NCBI GenBank assembly: GCA_044224315.1
Contig: JBGAKR010000003.1
Location: 446,319 to 510,318 of the forward strand
From: JAGXTF01 sp044224315
GTDB taxonomy: Bacteria; Bacteroidota; Bacteroidia; NS11-12g; UBA955
DNA length: 64,000 nucleotides
Direction of reading: 5' to 3'
Position numbers and translations under genes: made by a program. Positions within the stretch are counted from its first letter, which is position 1. Each line of letters begins with the position of its first letter. Below are positions 44,242 through 52,789 of this stretch, piece by piece. A model generated the notes under the pieces. It was not told the origin of the DNA. It was given only the letters and a program-made list of their open reading frames with translations, and did not search any database.

Positions 44242-45301
44242 GGTGTATGGTTATAAACGGAACAAAAACAGTAAATGTATTTCCATCATTCTCTACCCGT
44301 GGTAAAATGCCATTGCCGGTACCCTGATGTCGCAACTCCAGATTGCGTAAGCCCATACCCGTGCCAGGGACACTCATTTTTTTGTGAATTTTATTTTCAA
44401 TCACAATGCCTTCTTCTGTGCTGAATATTTTTATAGTTAATGGATTTAAGCGCGAAATTTCGTTGTGTTTGATAGCGTTTTCCACCAGCAATTGCAGTCC
44501 CATGGGGATAACGCGTTTTTGCATATATTGTTCGCTGATATTCCAATCGAAAACAAGGTTATCTCCAAACCGCATCTGATTTAAAAACACAAATGATTTC
44601 AGGCAATCCAATTCTTCCTTCAGGCTCACTGTATCGCTGTCACGCGCGGTGAGCACATATCGATACACATCGGCCATATTATTTACAAACTGCGAAGCTT
44701 TTTTTGTATCTTCATCAATCAGAGTAGAAAGGGTATTGAGTGCATTGAATAAAAAATGCGGATTAACTTGATTTTTCAACAGTTCATATTGGGTGCGCAG
44801 TTGCTCTTTTTTTAAAGTTTCGGCCTCAATCAAACTCAATTTCCATTGTTTAAAAAAGTAAATACCGGCCCAAAGCATATTTACAAAAATGGTCGCAATC
44901 CAGCTGATAACCAGATTATTCCAAAGCTTATCGCTGTTAATAATGGGGGTATGATTGATAATATTAATTAAGTCGCACAGGTATACATTGGCCACTGTTG
45001 CAAATCCAAGAATGGTGATGGTTTGCACCAGTAGGCGGCTCATTACATGGGTTTTCCAGGGCAGCAGTTGATCGAGATAATAAATGATTACGACACAACC
45101 CAGCCATATAACTGCTGTATAGATAAGGTTATATAAAATGGCTTTGGTAAAAAACTCGCGCATTCCTCCAGCAGCATTCACCATGGATTTTATATCCTGA
45201 AACAGAAACAGACTGGCCAGGAAAAGGCTCAGCAGGATAATACCTATGATGTTAAATTTATTGAAAACTGCCTTCCACAGCGAAATTTTACCTGTTGCCA
45301 T
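44222..45301 (-). CDS. LytS-type sensor histidine kinase
   Basis: A 359-aa membrane kinase. Four hydrophobic segments fill residues ~15-145 ('IIGIILLSLFLASLFLF', 'LIYTAVIWLGCVVIIYYL', 'LLVQTITILGFATVANVYL', 'LVISWIATIFVNMLWAGIYFF'). A linker leads to the His_kinase domain with the phospho-acceptor in 'NPHFLFNALNTL' and an N-box 'VENAIKHNEISRL', G-box 'GTGMGLRNLELRHQGTGNGI'. There is no periplasmic sensing domain, so the signal is probably in or near the membrane. Its start overlaps the end of the membrane-protein gene upstream by 14 bp. Confidence 0.93.
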   Translation of the reverse strand: MATGKISLWKAVFNKFNIIGIILLSLFLASLFLFQDIKSMVNAAGGMREFFTKAILYNLIYTAVIWLGCVVIIYYLDQLLPWKTHVMSRLLVQTITILGFATVANVYLCDLINIINHTPIINSDKLWNNLVISWIATIFVNMLWAGIYFFKQWKLSLIEAETLKKEQLRTQYELLKNQVNPHFLFNALNTLSTLIDEDTKKASQFVNNMADVYRYVLTARDSDTVSLKEELDCLKSFVFLNQMRFGDNLVFDWNISEQYMQKRVIPMGLQLLVENAIKHNEISRLNPLTIKIFSTEEGIVIENKIHKKMSVPGTGMGLRNLELRHQGTGNGILPRVENDGNTFTVFVPFITIHHENSNH

Positions 45302-45941
45302 GTGCCGATTTTATTTTTACAATACTACGGGTTATTAGTAAACTCCCCACAACCGAGGGTAAAAACCACATCAGGGGCCATACCGCAGGGTGCTGTTTAA
45401 CCCATTCGATATTACCCGCATTTACCACTACCACAGCAGTTACCGTAGCAATAAAGGCCCCACCCATGCGTTGCAAATGGGCAATCCGGGCATCGACAGG
45501 AATGATTTTGCGTATTATTTTTACCAGATCCGAAACCGCCAGAAACAGGCATCCGAAACCAAAACCAAGGGTTACCAAAATCATGGAATTTCCGCCGTTC
45601 AAAATATTGAAAACCGAAATGGAAATCAGGGCAATCCCAGCAGCAGCGCTTATGGCCGCCATCACCAAATCTATTTTATTATATCCATTGCGCTTGATTT
45701 TAAACATGCGCACACCGCTATAGGCAAGGTAAAAACTAAATACTCCAATGGCGGGTAAAAAATACAGCCCGCGCGGCAAATGTAAAACCAATGCAGCGGC
45801 GGCAACAACGGCCATTGAAAGGGCAAATATTTTTCCTGCACACACATGGATTTGGCTGCCTTTTTTTGTAAAAAGTGCAGCCAAACCACTGATTAATGCC
45901 AGCGTACCGAAAAGAATATGAATAACAAGAATTATCTGCAT
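45288..45941 (-). CDS. Polytopic membrane protein (DUF2306-like)
   Basis: A 217-aa protein with six to seven transmembrane helices. The first part 'IHILFGTLALISGLAALFTKKGSQIHVCAGKIFALSM' has the His...Gly...His spacing seen in DUF2306-like proteins, and a His recurs in 'RIAHLQRMGGAFIATVTAVVVV'. The conserved His residues could bind haem or metal, but this is inferred from the pattern only. It starts 4 bp after the receptor gene and overlaps the LytS start, so it is part of the same message and may be a signal relay or cargo-handling partner. Confidence 0.75.
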   Translation of the reverse strand: MQIILVIHILFGTLALISGLAALFTKKGSQIHVCAGKIFALSMAVVAAAALVLHLPRGLYFLPAIGVFSFYLAYSGVRMFKIKRNGYNKIDLVMAAISAAAGIALISISVFNILNGGNSMILVTLGFGFGCLFLAVSDLVKIIRKIIPVDARIAHLQRMGGAFIATVTAVVVVNAGNIEWVKQHPAVWPLMWFLPSVVGSLLITRSIVKIKSAHGNR

Positions 45942-45945
45942 TTTT

Positions 45946-48327
45946 TTAGAAATAAATGCGGTACATCATCATGGGATAAAAACCTTGCTGATACTCGGTG
46001 CGCACTTTTTTGGCATTGAAATCCCAGCTCATGGTTAAGGGGTTTTTATGGTTGGTAACATTTTGCAAATCTACCGCCCATTCTTGTGTTACATGTTTGC
46101 CGTTGCGCTTGTATCCAATGCGTAAATCGAGTCTGAAATAATCATCAAATTTACTCTCAAATGCATGCGCATAATCATACTGCACCAGGTTACCATTCTT
46201 GATGGTTTCTGCCACATTTACCGGAGTATACCGACGTCCACCGGCAATTGTACCTTTCACATTAAAACTAACGATACTGTTTTTATTTTTACCCAATTTT
46301 AAATCATAACCTGCAAGCGCATTTACAATATAATTTCCATCCCAGGCAGTGCTGCGCCATTGGTTATCTGTAGTGGCATACTGGCTTTTAAATATGCTGG
46401 TAGTAACCAGGAAATAATAATTGTTGCTAAAGAATTTTTCCAGGGTAAATTCAACCCCATAATTCTTACCTTTGCCTTTGTTTAAAAGGGTATCCAGGAC
46501 AGGCAAACCGGTAAAATCAGCACCCCAATTGAGCAAACTGAAATTATTTTTGGAAGTGGTTTCAACAGGAACACCATTCAATATCTGGTAATAGGTTTCT
46601 ACCCGGAAACGAAGGCTGCGGAAGGGTAGCAATTCAAATCCAAGTGCCGCATGGTTAGATTTTGTAAAGCCTAAATCTTTATTGGGCTGGCGGTATTTTA
46701 ACAATACACTGTCCCATACCCTGGCATGGTATACCTCCAGGGGTTGCGTAGAACTGTGCATACCTACGCCGCCAAATATGGAAGATTTTTTACCCGTATT
46801 CCATTTAATACCCAACCGGGGCTCTACCCTGCTTTGTTTATTTGCAGCCCAATATTGGTAATACAAACCGGGCGTAACCACTACATTTTTGGCAGCTTGT
46901 AATTTCCATTGGGTATATGCCTGTCCTAAAAAATTATTGCCCTGATAATTGCGCAGCGTGCGCACAGTTTCTCCATTTCTAAAACTATCCCTTAAATCGG
47001 AACCCAATTGATTGACAAAAAATCCACTGCGCATGGCTACGCGATTGCTGAGTTTGAAATTCACAAAACTATGCCATTGGGCGCGTGTGTTCAGGGCTTG
47101 CTCGGCATATTTCCAGGGTGTTTCATCGGTGTTGGTTACGCTGTCAACCCTGGTAAAACGTTTTTGCGCATTCAGGTTGAGCACATTTTTCCAATACCCT
47201 CTTTTTCCCAGGTAGTTTACATTGCTCAGAATTAAAACGCCCATATTGCTGCCATTGATTATATTGTTGCGGTAAGCCGAACCGTAGCTCATGTCTGTAG
47301 TATCGCGGTTCTTATCCAATATAGAAATGCTGCTTAAACCACCTACACCAATTAAGGCCCATTCACCGGTTTTGGTATGGGGTAAATTAACCTTAAAACT
47401 AAGGTCTTGATAGTATGGAACCCCGCCATAGGTGAGTTTAAAACCCAAGGTACTCATAAAAGCCAAGGTGCTGTATCGGTAATTGATAATGTAACTGCCT
47501 CCGTTTTTTCGGGCAAACGGACCCTCGGCACCGGCTTCAAATCCATTGAACCCCACCTGCCCCATCCATTGCCTTTTTTGGTCGTTGCCGTTGCGCATTT
47601 TTAAATCAAAAACACCACTGGTAGCATTGCCATATTCGGCTGGAAATGCGGAGGTAAGAAAATCGCTGTTGGCAAGGGTATTGTTGTTGAGAATAGATAC
47701 CGGTCCACCTGTAGCACCCTGGCTAGCATAGTGGTTGGGGTTTGGAATATCGGCTCCATCTAATCGCCATAGCAAACCCATAGGACTATTTCCGCGGATA
47801 ATGATATCGTTGCGCTGACTGCCTACACTGCTAACACCGGCAAAGTTGGCCACCATGCGGCTCGGATCGCCCAGGCTGCCTGCATAGCGATTGGTTTGGT
47901 CAATGGTAAAATTACGACCACTTACCAGCACCAAATCATTATTGGTTGCAGCTGGATTGTTGCGTTTCACCACCACTTCTGCCGTTTTTATTTTAACAAA
48001 ATCAGCTTCGAGAGAAATGTTTAATACCACCTCACGGGCCGAGTTTAGAATAATGTCGGAGATGAAACCCTCTTTAAAACCACCTGCTGTTATGCGCAGC
48101 ATGTGACGACCGATTGCAACCTTATCAAATCTGAAATTACCCGCTGTATCGGTTTGGGTTTTAGGTGTTCCTTCTGCCGAAATAAGCTCTACCAATGCAC
48201 CGGCTATAGGCTGCAAAGTTTCGTTTTCGGTTACCCTGCCTCGTATGGTTTGGGTAAGTTGCTGGGCTTGCACTTGAAATGCGAATAGCCCCAACAGCAA
48301 AGTCAATAAGTATTGTACTGATTTCAT
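45946..48327 (-). CDS. TonB-dependent outer-membrane receptor
   Basis: A 793-aa receptor: signal peptide ('LLTLLLGLFAFQVQAQ'), a carboxypeptidase-regulatory-like N-domain ('TIRGRVTENETLQPIAGALVELISAEG', 'GNFRFDKVAIGRHMLRI'), a plug ('GSLGDPSRMVANFAGVSSVGSQRNDIIIRGNSPMGLLWRLDGADIPNPNHY') and a C-terminal barrel ending in an aromatic residue ('MMYRIYF'). It imports a ligand across the outer membrane using TonB. No SusD-like partner lies next to it, arguing against a glycan locus. It leads a four-gene operon with a membrane protein and a LytS/LytTR pair. The start at 48327 is set by the signal peptide. Confidence 0.92.
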   Translation of the reverse strand: MKSVQYLLTLLLGLFAFQVQAQQLTQTIRGRVTENETLQPIAGALVELISAEGTPKTQTDTAGNFRFDKVAIGRHMLRITAGGFKEGFISDIILNSAREVVLNISLEADFVKIKTAEVVVKRNNPAATNNDLVLVSGRNFTIDQTNRYAGSLGDPSRMVANFAGVSSVGSQRNDIIIRGNSPMGLLWRLDGADIPNPNHYASQGATGGPVSILNNNTLANSDFLTSAFPAEYGNATSGVFDLKMRNGNDQKRQWMGQVGFNGFEAGAEGPFARKNGGSYIINYRYSTLAFMSTLGFKLTYGGVPYYQDLSFKVNLPHTKTGEWALIGVGGLSSISILDKNRDTTDMSYGSAYRNNIINGSNMGVLILSNVNYLGKRGYWKNVLNLNAQKRFTRVDSVTNTDETPWKYAEQALNTRAQWHSFVNFKLSNRVAMRSGFFVNQLGSDLRDSFRNGETVRTLRNYQGNNFLGQAYTQWKLQAAKNVVVTPGLYYQYWAANKQSRVEPRLGIKWNTGKKSSIFGGVGMHSSTQPLEVYHARVWDSVLLKYRQPNKDLGFTKSNHAALGFELLPFRSLRFRVETYYQILNGVPVETTSKNNFSLLNWGADFTGLPVLDTLLNKGKGKNYGVEFTLEKFFSNNYYFLVTTSIFKSQYATTDNQWRSTAWDGNYIVNALAGYDLKLGKNKNSIVSFNVKGTIAGGRRYTPVNVAETIKNGNLVQYDYAHAFESKFDDYFRLDLRIGYKRNGKHVTQEWAVDLQNVTNHKNPLTMSWDFNAKKVRTEYQQGFYPMMMYRIYF

Positions 48328-48490
48328 GCAGCAAAGATTCAAACCCGGCTGCTGGCCACGCGAATACTAAAGGATGAGGTGCAACACAACATGGATGAAT
48401 GGTACAAATATCCGGCTGAAATGCATGGACCAACTATCTGCAAATATTTTACTTTTATTAAAGCCATAAAATCATCAAATTTGCACCTTT

Positions 48491-49144
48491 ATGCTAGACA
48501 AATTCGGAATAGCCAAATGCATAGCTCGAGAGCTGAAAGACGGTTACTATGTAAACCTTGGTATCGGAATACCAACCCTGGTAGCCAACTATATTCCGGA
48601 AGGGATAGATGTGGTATTGCAAAGCGAAAACGGATTGTTGGGCATGGGCCCATTTCCCTATGAGGGCGAGGAAGATGCCGATTTGATAAATGCAGGTAAA
48701 CAAACCATTACCATGGTTCCGGGTTCATCCTTGTTCGACAGTGCAACCAGCTTTGGCATGATTCGCAGTGGTCGCGTAGACTTAACCGTATTAGGGGCCA
48801 TGGAAGTAACCGACCAGGGCGATATAGCCAATTGGAAGGTGCCGGGCAAAATGGTAAAAGGCATGGGCGGTGCCATGGATCTTGTAGCCTCTGCCAAGAA
48901 TATTATTGTGGCCATGATGCATACCAGCAAAGATGGCAAAAGCAAATTGCTCAAAGAATGCACCCTACCCATTACAGGATTGAAATGCGTAAAAAAAGTT
49001 GTAACCGAATTGGGTGTTTTTGAAATTACAGAAAGGGGATTTGAACTCAAAGAACTGGCCCCTGGCGTTACTGTAGATGAGGTAAAAGCCAAAACAGAAG
49101 GCCGTTTGGTTGTAGAGGGCAACATCCCTACGGTTGAAATCTAA
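48491..49144 (+). CDS. scoB: 3-oxoacid CoA-transferase, subunit B
   Basis: A 217-aa class I CoA-transferase B subunit, which moves CoA from succinyl-CoA to acetoacetate or a related acid. The catalytic Glu is in 'LQSENGLLGMGP' (Glu46). Family segments 'NLGIGIPTLVANYIP', 'DSATSFGMIRSGRVDLTVLGAMEVTDQGDIANWKVPGKMVKGMGGAMDLV' and 'CTLPITGLKCVKKVVTELGVFE' are complete. Subunit A, normally upstream, is absent: the neighbour is a divergent receptor gene. The partner must be elsewhere in the genome. AAATTTGCACC seven bases before the ATG may be a weak promoter. Confidence 0.95.
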   Translation: MLDKFGIAKCIARELKDGYYVNLGIGIPTLVANYIPEGIDVVLQSENGLLGMGPFPYEGEEDADLINAGKQTITMVPGSSLFDSATSFGMIRSGRVDLTVLGAMEVTDQGDIANWKVPGKMVKGMGGAMDLVASAKNIIVAMMHTSKDGKSKLLKECTLPITGLKCVKKVVTELGVFEITERGFELKELAPGVTVDEVKAKTEGRLVVEGNIPTVEI

Positions 49145-49339
49145 CCATATAATTTCCCGCATAAGTATTTAGGATTATCCCTAATTCACTTTTGAAGGTT
49201 AAGTATAACCTTTCAAACCATGCACGGATATTTTGCGGCATGCCTTAACTTTCCATTCACAAACTTTTTTATACCGTTCACAAACTTCATTAGGTGGATG
49301 AAAGAAATTTCAGGCTGATTTGTAGCAAAATTCAATCGC

Positions 49340-50671
49340 ATGAAATTCAAAAACTCATTGATTAAAACCCTCCTTCTGTTTGCCATTTCGATTTGCAGTG
49401 TGCAATTCACAATGGCTGCAGCAACGGTAAGTTCCATTCGCATTATTCGCGCCGATTATTGCGGCGATGGCCAGGCATTTACCAAACCCTATACCCGTAT
49501 TGTAATTATTGTTAAAAACGACGATAATGATGAGGTTTCGTCTATCAAAGCCAACCTTACGCCCATTGGCAAAAGTCCAAAACCCACCAAAGCCGATGTG
49601 GAGGTTACCTACAGCAGTGAAACCTCGGTAAAGGGAGCAAAAAGATATGTAAATACCACCCTAACCTTTAGTAGCGATGTATTGGATGCTGCCTATACCG
49701 TAACCACCGAAATGTTGAACGCCAAAGGCCAAACGGTGGGAAAAAAACAAACCCAAAACGTATCGGTAGATAGCAAGGGTGAAAGTACCTGCGGCAATGG
49801 ATTAACCGTGGAATGTGTAATATTTAACGTTGTCAGTGCCCGCCGGAGCTTGGGCGGTACAGTTTCGCAAATGGCAAGTAGTATTCAGTATGCTGCAGAC
49901 CGGGGTGCAAAAGTTGCCGACACCATCAATATCAGCAATTCAATTGCCATTGATGCCGCTGAAGGTGATAAGGCCTCAGAAGTTTGGGTATATTATGCCT
50001 TGCTCAATGGAAATGGAAACAGAGAATACGTATATAACCAGGCCAAATACAATTCTAAAGTTGAGGGCTGGGAAGTACAACACACTATCAATGCCAACAG
50101 TAAAGATGAGAAAACTATTACAGATGCCTTAATTAGTATTAAAAATCCGTGTGGTGAAATCATATGGCATACTATAAAAATGGATCGTGTACTGGGTTTT
50201 GGCCAAGAAGGTGTGCGCATTAGAGCAGTTCGTGGTATGTCGAAAGATATGAAGGATGAATTGGGCAAAAAGAGTACCACCTGCAGCAGCAATTTTTCGC
50301 TCAGTGAGGTAAATATTCTTACCACAAATGCATCAGGCATTTATACTCTTTCTTTCGATTTTCAGTTTGACAGCAGCAGCAACACCCCCGATTCGGTTGC
50401 CATGGTAGTACAACTTGAAAACTGCAGCGGCACCAAGCAAAATATAGCCATTACACTGAAATATGACCGCAAATCGGGCACCTATGTAGGCGGACAAGCC
50501 CTGTCTCAAAGCAAAGACTGTCCATGGGTTTTAACCAAAGGCGAAATCGGTGCCTATAACGCATGCGGTTATTTAACTTTTTGGACCTTTAAATACGATA
50601 ATACCAAATCAAACGGCAGTGGCACCCGCAATGTAGCAACTGCAAACAATGGCAAACCAGGATTGTTATAA
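49340..50671 (+). CDS. Hypothetical secreted protein
   Basis: A 443-aa protein with a signal peptide ('LLLFAISICSVQFTMA'). The rest is beta-rich and Thr/Ser/Lys-rich ('TRIVIIVKNDDNDEVSSIKANLTPIG', 'YVNTTLTFSSDVLDAAYTVTTEML') with paired Cys ('STCGNGLTVEC', 'STTCSS', 'ENCSG', 'KDCPW', 'YNACG') that may form disulfides. It suggests repeated Ig-like modules. No T9SS domain or lipobox is seen, so it may stay in the periplasm. The family is not recognised. It is monocistronic with a clear terminator. A direct repeat TTCACAAACTT occurs twice at 49255-49290 upstream and may be a regulator site. Confidence 0.75.
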   Translation: MKFKNSLIKTLLLFAISICSVQFTMAAATVSSIRIIRADYCGDGQAFTKPYTRIVIIVKNDDNDEVSSIKANLTPIGKSPKPTKADVEVTYSSETSVKGAKRYVNTTLTFSSDVLDAAYTVTTEMLNAKGQTVGKKQTQNVSVDSKGESTCGNGLTVECVIFNVVSARRSLGGTVSQMASSIQYAADRGAKVADTINISNSIAIDAAEGDKASEVWVYYALLNGNGNREYVYNQAKYNSKVEGWEVQHTINANSKDEKTITDALISIKNPCGEIIWHTIKMDRVLGFGQEGVRIRAVRGMSKDMKDELGKKSTTCSSNFSLSEVNILTTNASGIYTLSFDFQFDSSSNTPDSVAMVVQLENCSGTKQNIAITLKYDRKSGTYVGGQALSQSKDCPWVLTKGEIGAYNACGYLTFWTFKYDNTKSNGSGTRNVATANNGKPGLL

Positions 50672-50725
50672 CTGTTATAATTAAAAGCCAGAAAACAACC
50701 AATATAGAATCGCCTTTCTGATTCG

Positions 50726-50755
50726 AAAAAAGACAGCCGAAAGGCTGTTTTTTTT
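50726..50755 (+). terminator. Terminator after the 443-aa protein
   Basis: ACAGCC, tetraloop GAAA, GGCTGT is followed by a T-run, 55 bp after the stop. The same GGCTGTT word is multiplied in the repeat block that follows. Confidence 0.9.
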
Positions 50756-50756
50756 A

Positions 50757-51005
50757 TCAGATATCGGTTATCGGATATCGGATATCTGATATCTGATTAC
50801 AGATATCGGCTGTTCAAAAAGGCTGTTTCCGTTATCTGATATCTGATATCTGATTACAGACATCGGCTGTTCAAAAAGGCTGTTTCCGTTATCCATTATC
50901 CGTTATCCGCTATCCGATATCGGCTGTCTTTCGGCTGCCTTTCGGCTGTTATTTCGGCTGTTATTTCGGCTGTTGGTTCGGCTGTTGATTCGGCTGTTGA
51001 TTCAT
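50757..51005. repeat. ATATCGGCTGTT / TTCGGCTGTTGAT repeat block
   Basis: Iterations of GATATCTGATATCTGATTAC, GGCTGTTCAAAAAGGCTG, then GGCTGTTATTTC and GGCTGTTGATTC. It matches the tails of the units at 2489-2897. Its right end is translated on the minus strand as the C-terminus of the cation transporter. Confidence 0.85.
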
Positions 51006-51995
51006 CTGTTCACCCTTCCCATGCTTCTGGTTGGTACTGATATTTTCTACCGTCCAGTGAATTTTATTTTGAAATGGATATTTTCTTTCAGTACAATTTT
51101 CGAGACTACATATTTTGCATGAAAAATCTAGGCACCCATCTGTATGTACAAATAGTTCTACCTGCTCGCCATATTTGCTTCTAATTAAATCCTGAAGGGC
51201 TTCAATCTCATCGTGGGCCTGGTGTACATTTAAGTACCAGGGTACCGTCATATGGCAATCTAAATGCAATATGCTGCCGTATTTTATAATGCGCAGATTA
51301 TGTAAATCCACCCAATTGGGTTGACGGTGTGCTTCTAAATATTCTACCATTTCGGCCATTAGTTTTCGGTCAGATTCATCCATAATTCCAGCCAGCGAAG
51401 TGCGTAAAATTTTAACCCCGGTGTAAAGTATAATTATAGAAAATAAAATGGCTACCGCGCTATCTATCCAATTTAAACCTGTAAACCTCAGTAAAAACAA
51501 TCCTACAATAATGCCTAATGTGCTCCAGGTATCGCTTTGCAGGTGTTTGCCGCTTGAAATCAAGGGCAATGTATTGAGTTTTTTTCCCAACCGTATGGCA
51601 TAGGCTCCTACAAAAAAATTGGCCAGGGCTGAGAAAGAAATAAAAATAATTCCCATGTCGAGCTTTTTCAATTCATGGGGCTGGCCCAGGTTTAAAACCG
51701 CCTCGTACATTATAATTCCGCCAGCCACCATTATAAGCATACCTTCCAATGCCGCCGAAAGAAATTCTACTTTTCCATGCCCGTACGGATGATTTTCATC
51801 TTTGGGCAAAGCGCTTAAATACAGACTGTACAGGCCAAAAAAGCCTGTCATCACATTCACAATACTCTCCAGCGCATCGGTTAAAACGGCAACAGAACCA
51901 GTAATCCACCATGCAGCTATTTTAATACCGAACAATACCAGTGCAGTGATACAAATCAGCCACTGGGCGCGGATATTATGGCGGGGATTCTGCAT
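50961..51995 (-). CDS. Cation diffusion facilitator transporter with repeat-derived tail
   Basis: A 344-aa CDF exporter of zinc, cobalt or similar divalent ions in exchange for protons. Six helices are visible; metal-site residues lie in 'LTDALESIVNVMTGFFGL' and 'HPYGHGKVEFLSAAL'. The cytoplasmic C-domain is 'HNLRIIKYGSILHLDCHMTVPWYLNVHQAHDEIEALQDLI' and ends in a Cys cluster 'CLDFSCKICSLENC', often seen in Bacteroidota CDFs. The last ~16 residues (NQQP three times, encoded at ~50964-51002) come from the adjacent CGGCTGTT repeat, so the original stop has been lost or moved. It ends a four-gene minus-strand operon. Confidence 0.93.
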   Translation of the reverse strand: MQNPRHNIRAQWLICITALVLFGIKIAAWWITGSVAVLTDALESIVNVMTGFFGLYSLYLSALPKDENHPYGHGKVEFLSAALEGMLIMVAGGIIMYEAVLNLGQPHELKKLDMGIIFISFSALANFFVGAYAIRLGKKLNTLPLISSGKHLQSDTWSTLGIIVGLFLLRFTGLNWIDSAVAILFSIIILYTGVKILRTSLAGIMDESDRKLMAEMVEYLEAHRQPNWVDLHNLRIIKYGSILHLDCHMTVPWYLNVHQAHDEIEALQDLIRSKYGEQVELFVHTDGCLDFSCKICSLENCTERKYPFQNKIHWTVENISTNQKHGKGEQMNQQPNQQPNQQPK

Positions 51996-52011
51996 TAAAA
52001 ATTAAATATTA

Positions 52012-52203
52012 TCAACCGCCTGTATGATATTTTTTATTCTTTTCGCGCGCTTCCATTTCTTTTTTCTTGTAATTTTTAAGAATAAAATATGCGGCAGTAA
52101 ATACAATGGCAGCAATGATAATTTCCCAGATAAACAGGGTCATTTTAAACGATTGGATGGCCGCTTTGGTTGAGTCGGCGTTGGGGTTAATTTGTCCAGA
52201 CAT
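52012..52203 (-). CDS. Small single-helix membrane protein
   Basis: A 63-aa protein with one transmembrane helix (~23-42, 'FIWEIIIAAIVFTAAYFIL') and a very basic C-terminal tail ('KNYKKKEMEAREKNKKYH'). It overlaps the upstream DUF4230-like gene by 17 bp and precedes the cation transporter by 16 bp. It may be a small accessory subunit of one of them. No family recognised. Confidence 0.7.
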   Translation of the reverse strand: MSGQINPNADSTKAAIQSFKMTLFIWEIIIAAIVFTAAYFILKNYKKKEMEAREKNKKYHTGG

Positions 52204-52780
52204 AGTGAGGGATATAGCCTAATGGTTCGAAGAATTTATTGAGTGATTTTTCTACCTTTTCCTGGGCCAATTTTATATTGGCCGTATTGCCGGTGAGTTT
52301 CTTTTTTGTTTCGGTATACAATTTCTGTAAAGGCATTTTTAATCGATCATCTTTTTGAAAAACAAAAACACCGTTTTTAGAAAATTGCTCTATCCGGTCA
52401 AGGCGCATTTCTATACTTTGTAAAGCGGGTTTTTCTAATTTTACATCTATATTTTTTTTGTCTTTGCGGGTTACCTTTATATCGCTTTTGGCCAGATTGG
52501 TGCCGTATTTGGCGGTGTAAGGCACTTCCAAAGATACAGTTCTTTCGCCAAAGAAATCACCCAAATCATTCCAAAAACTCTTTTGAATTGCGGTATTGCT
52601 CTCGGTAAGTTTAGTCACCCCATCTACCTCTAAAACCGAGAGTTCGGCAATTTCTTTAATCATCTCCGGGTTGTCGATATAAATATCGCGTGCTTCGCTT
52701 TTTCCGCGCCATTTGCCCAGAAAAAAGCCAGCCAGCAGGCCTACAATCAGTATGGCCCAAATCAGATTTCCTTTATTCAC
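52187..52780 (-). CDS. DUF4230-like membrane-anchored protein
   Basis: A 197-aa protein with an N-terminal helix ('LIWAILIVGLLAGFFLGKW') and a large outer or inner domain. The pattern 'IKEIAELSVLEVDGVTKLTESNT', 'VSLEVPYTAKYGTNLAKSDIKVTRKDKKNIDVKLEKPALQSIEM' followed by a helical C-terminus ('QEKVEKSLNKFFEPLGY') fits DUF4230, a family of unknown role. It starts 9 bp after the MORN-repeat gene and overlaps the small membrane protein, so it belongs to the same operon. The family call is by eye and tentative. Confidence 0.65.
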   Translation of the reverse strand: MNKGNLIWAILIVGLLAGFFLGKWRGKSEARDIYIDNPEMIKEIAELSVLEVDGVTKLTESNTAIQKSFWNDLGDFFGERTVSLEVPYTAKYGTNLAKSDIKVTRKDKKNIDVKLEKPALQSIEMRLDRIEQFSKNGVFVFQKDDRLKMPLQKLYTETKKKLTGNTANIKLAQEKVEKSLNKFFEPLGYIPHYVWTN

Positions 52781-52789
52781 TTTTGAGAT

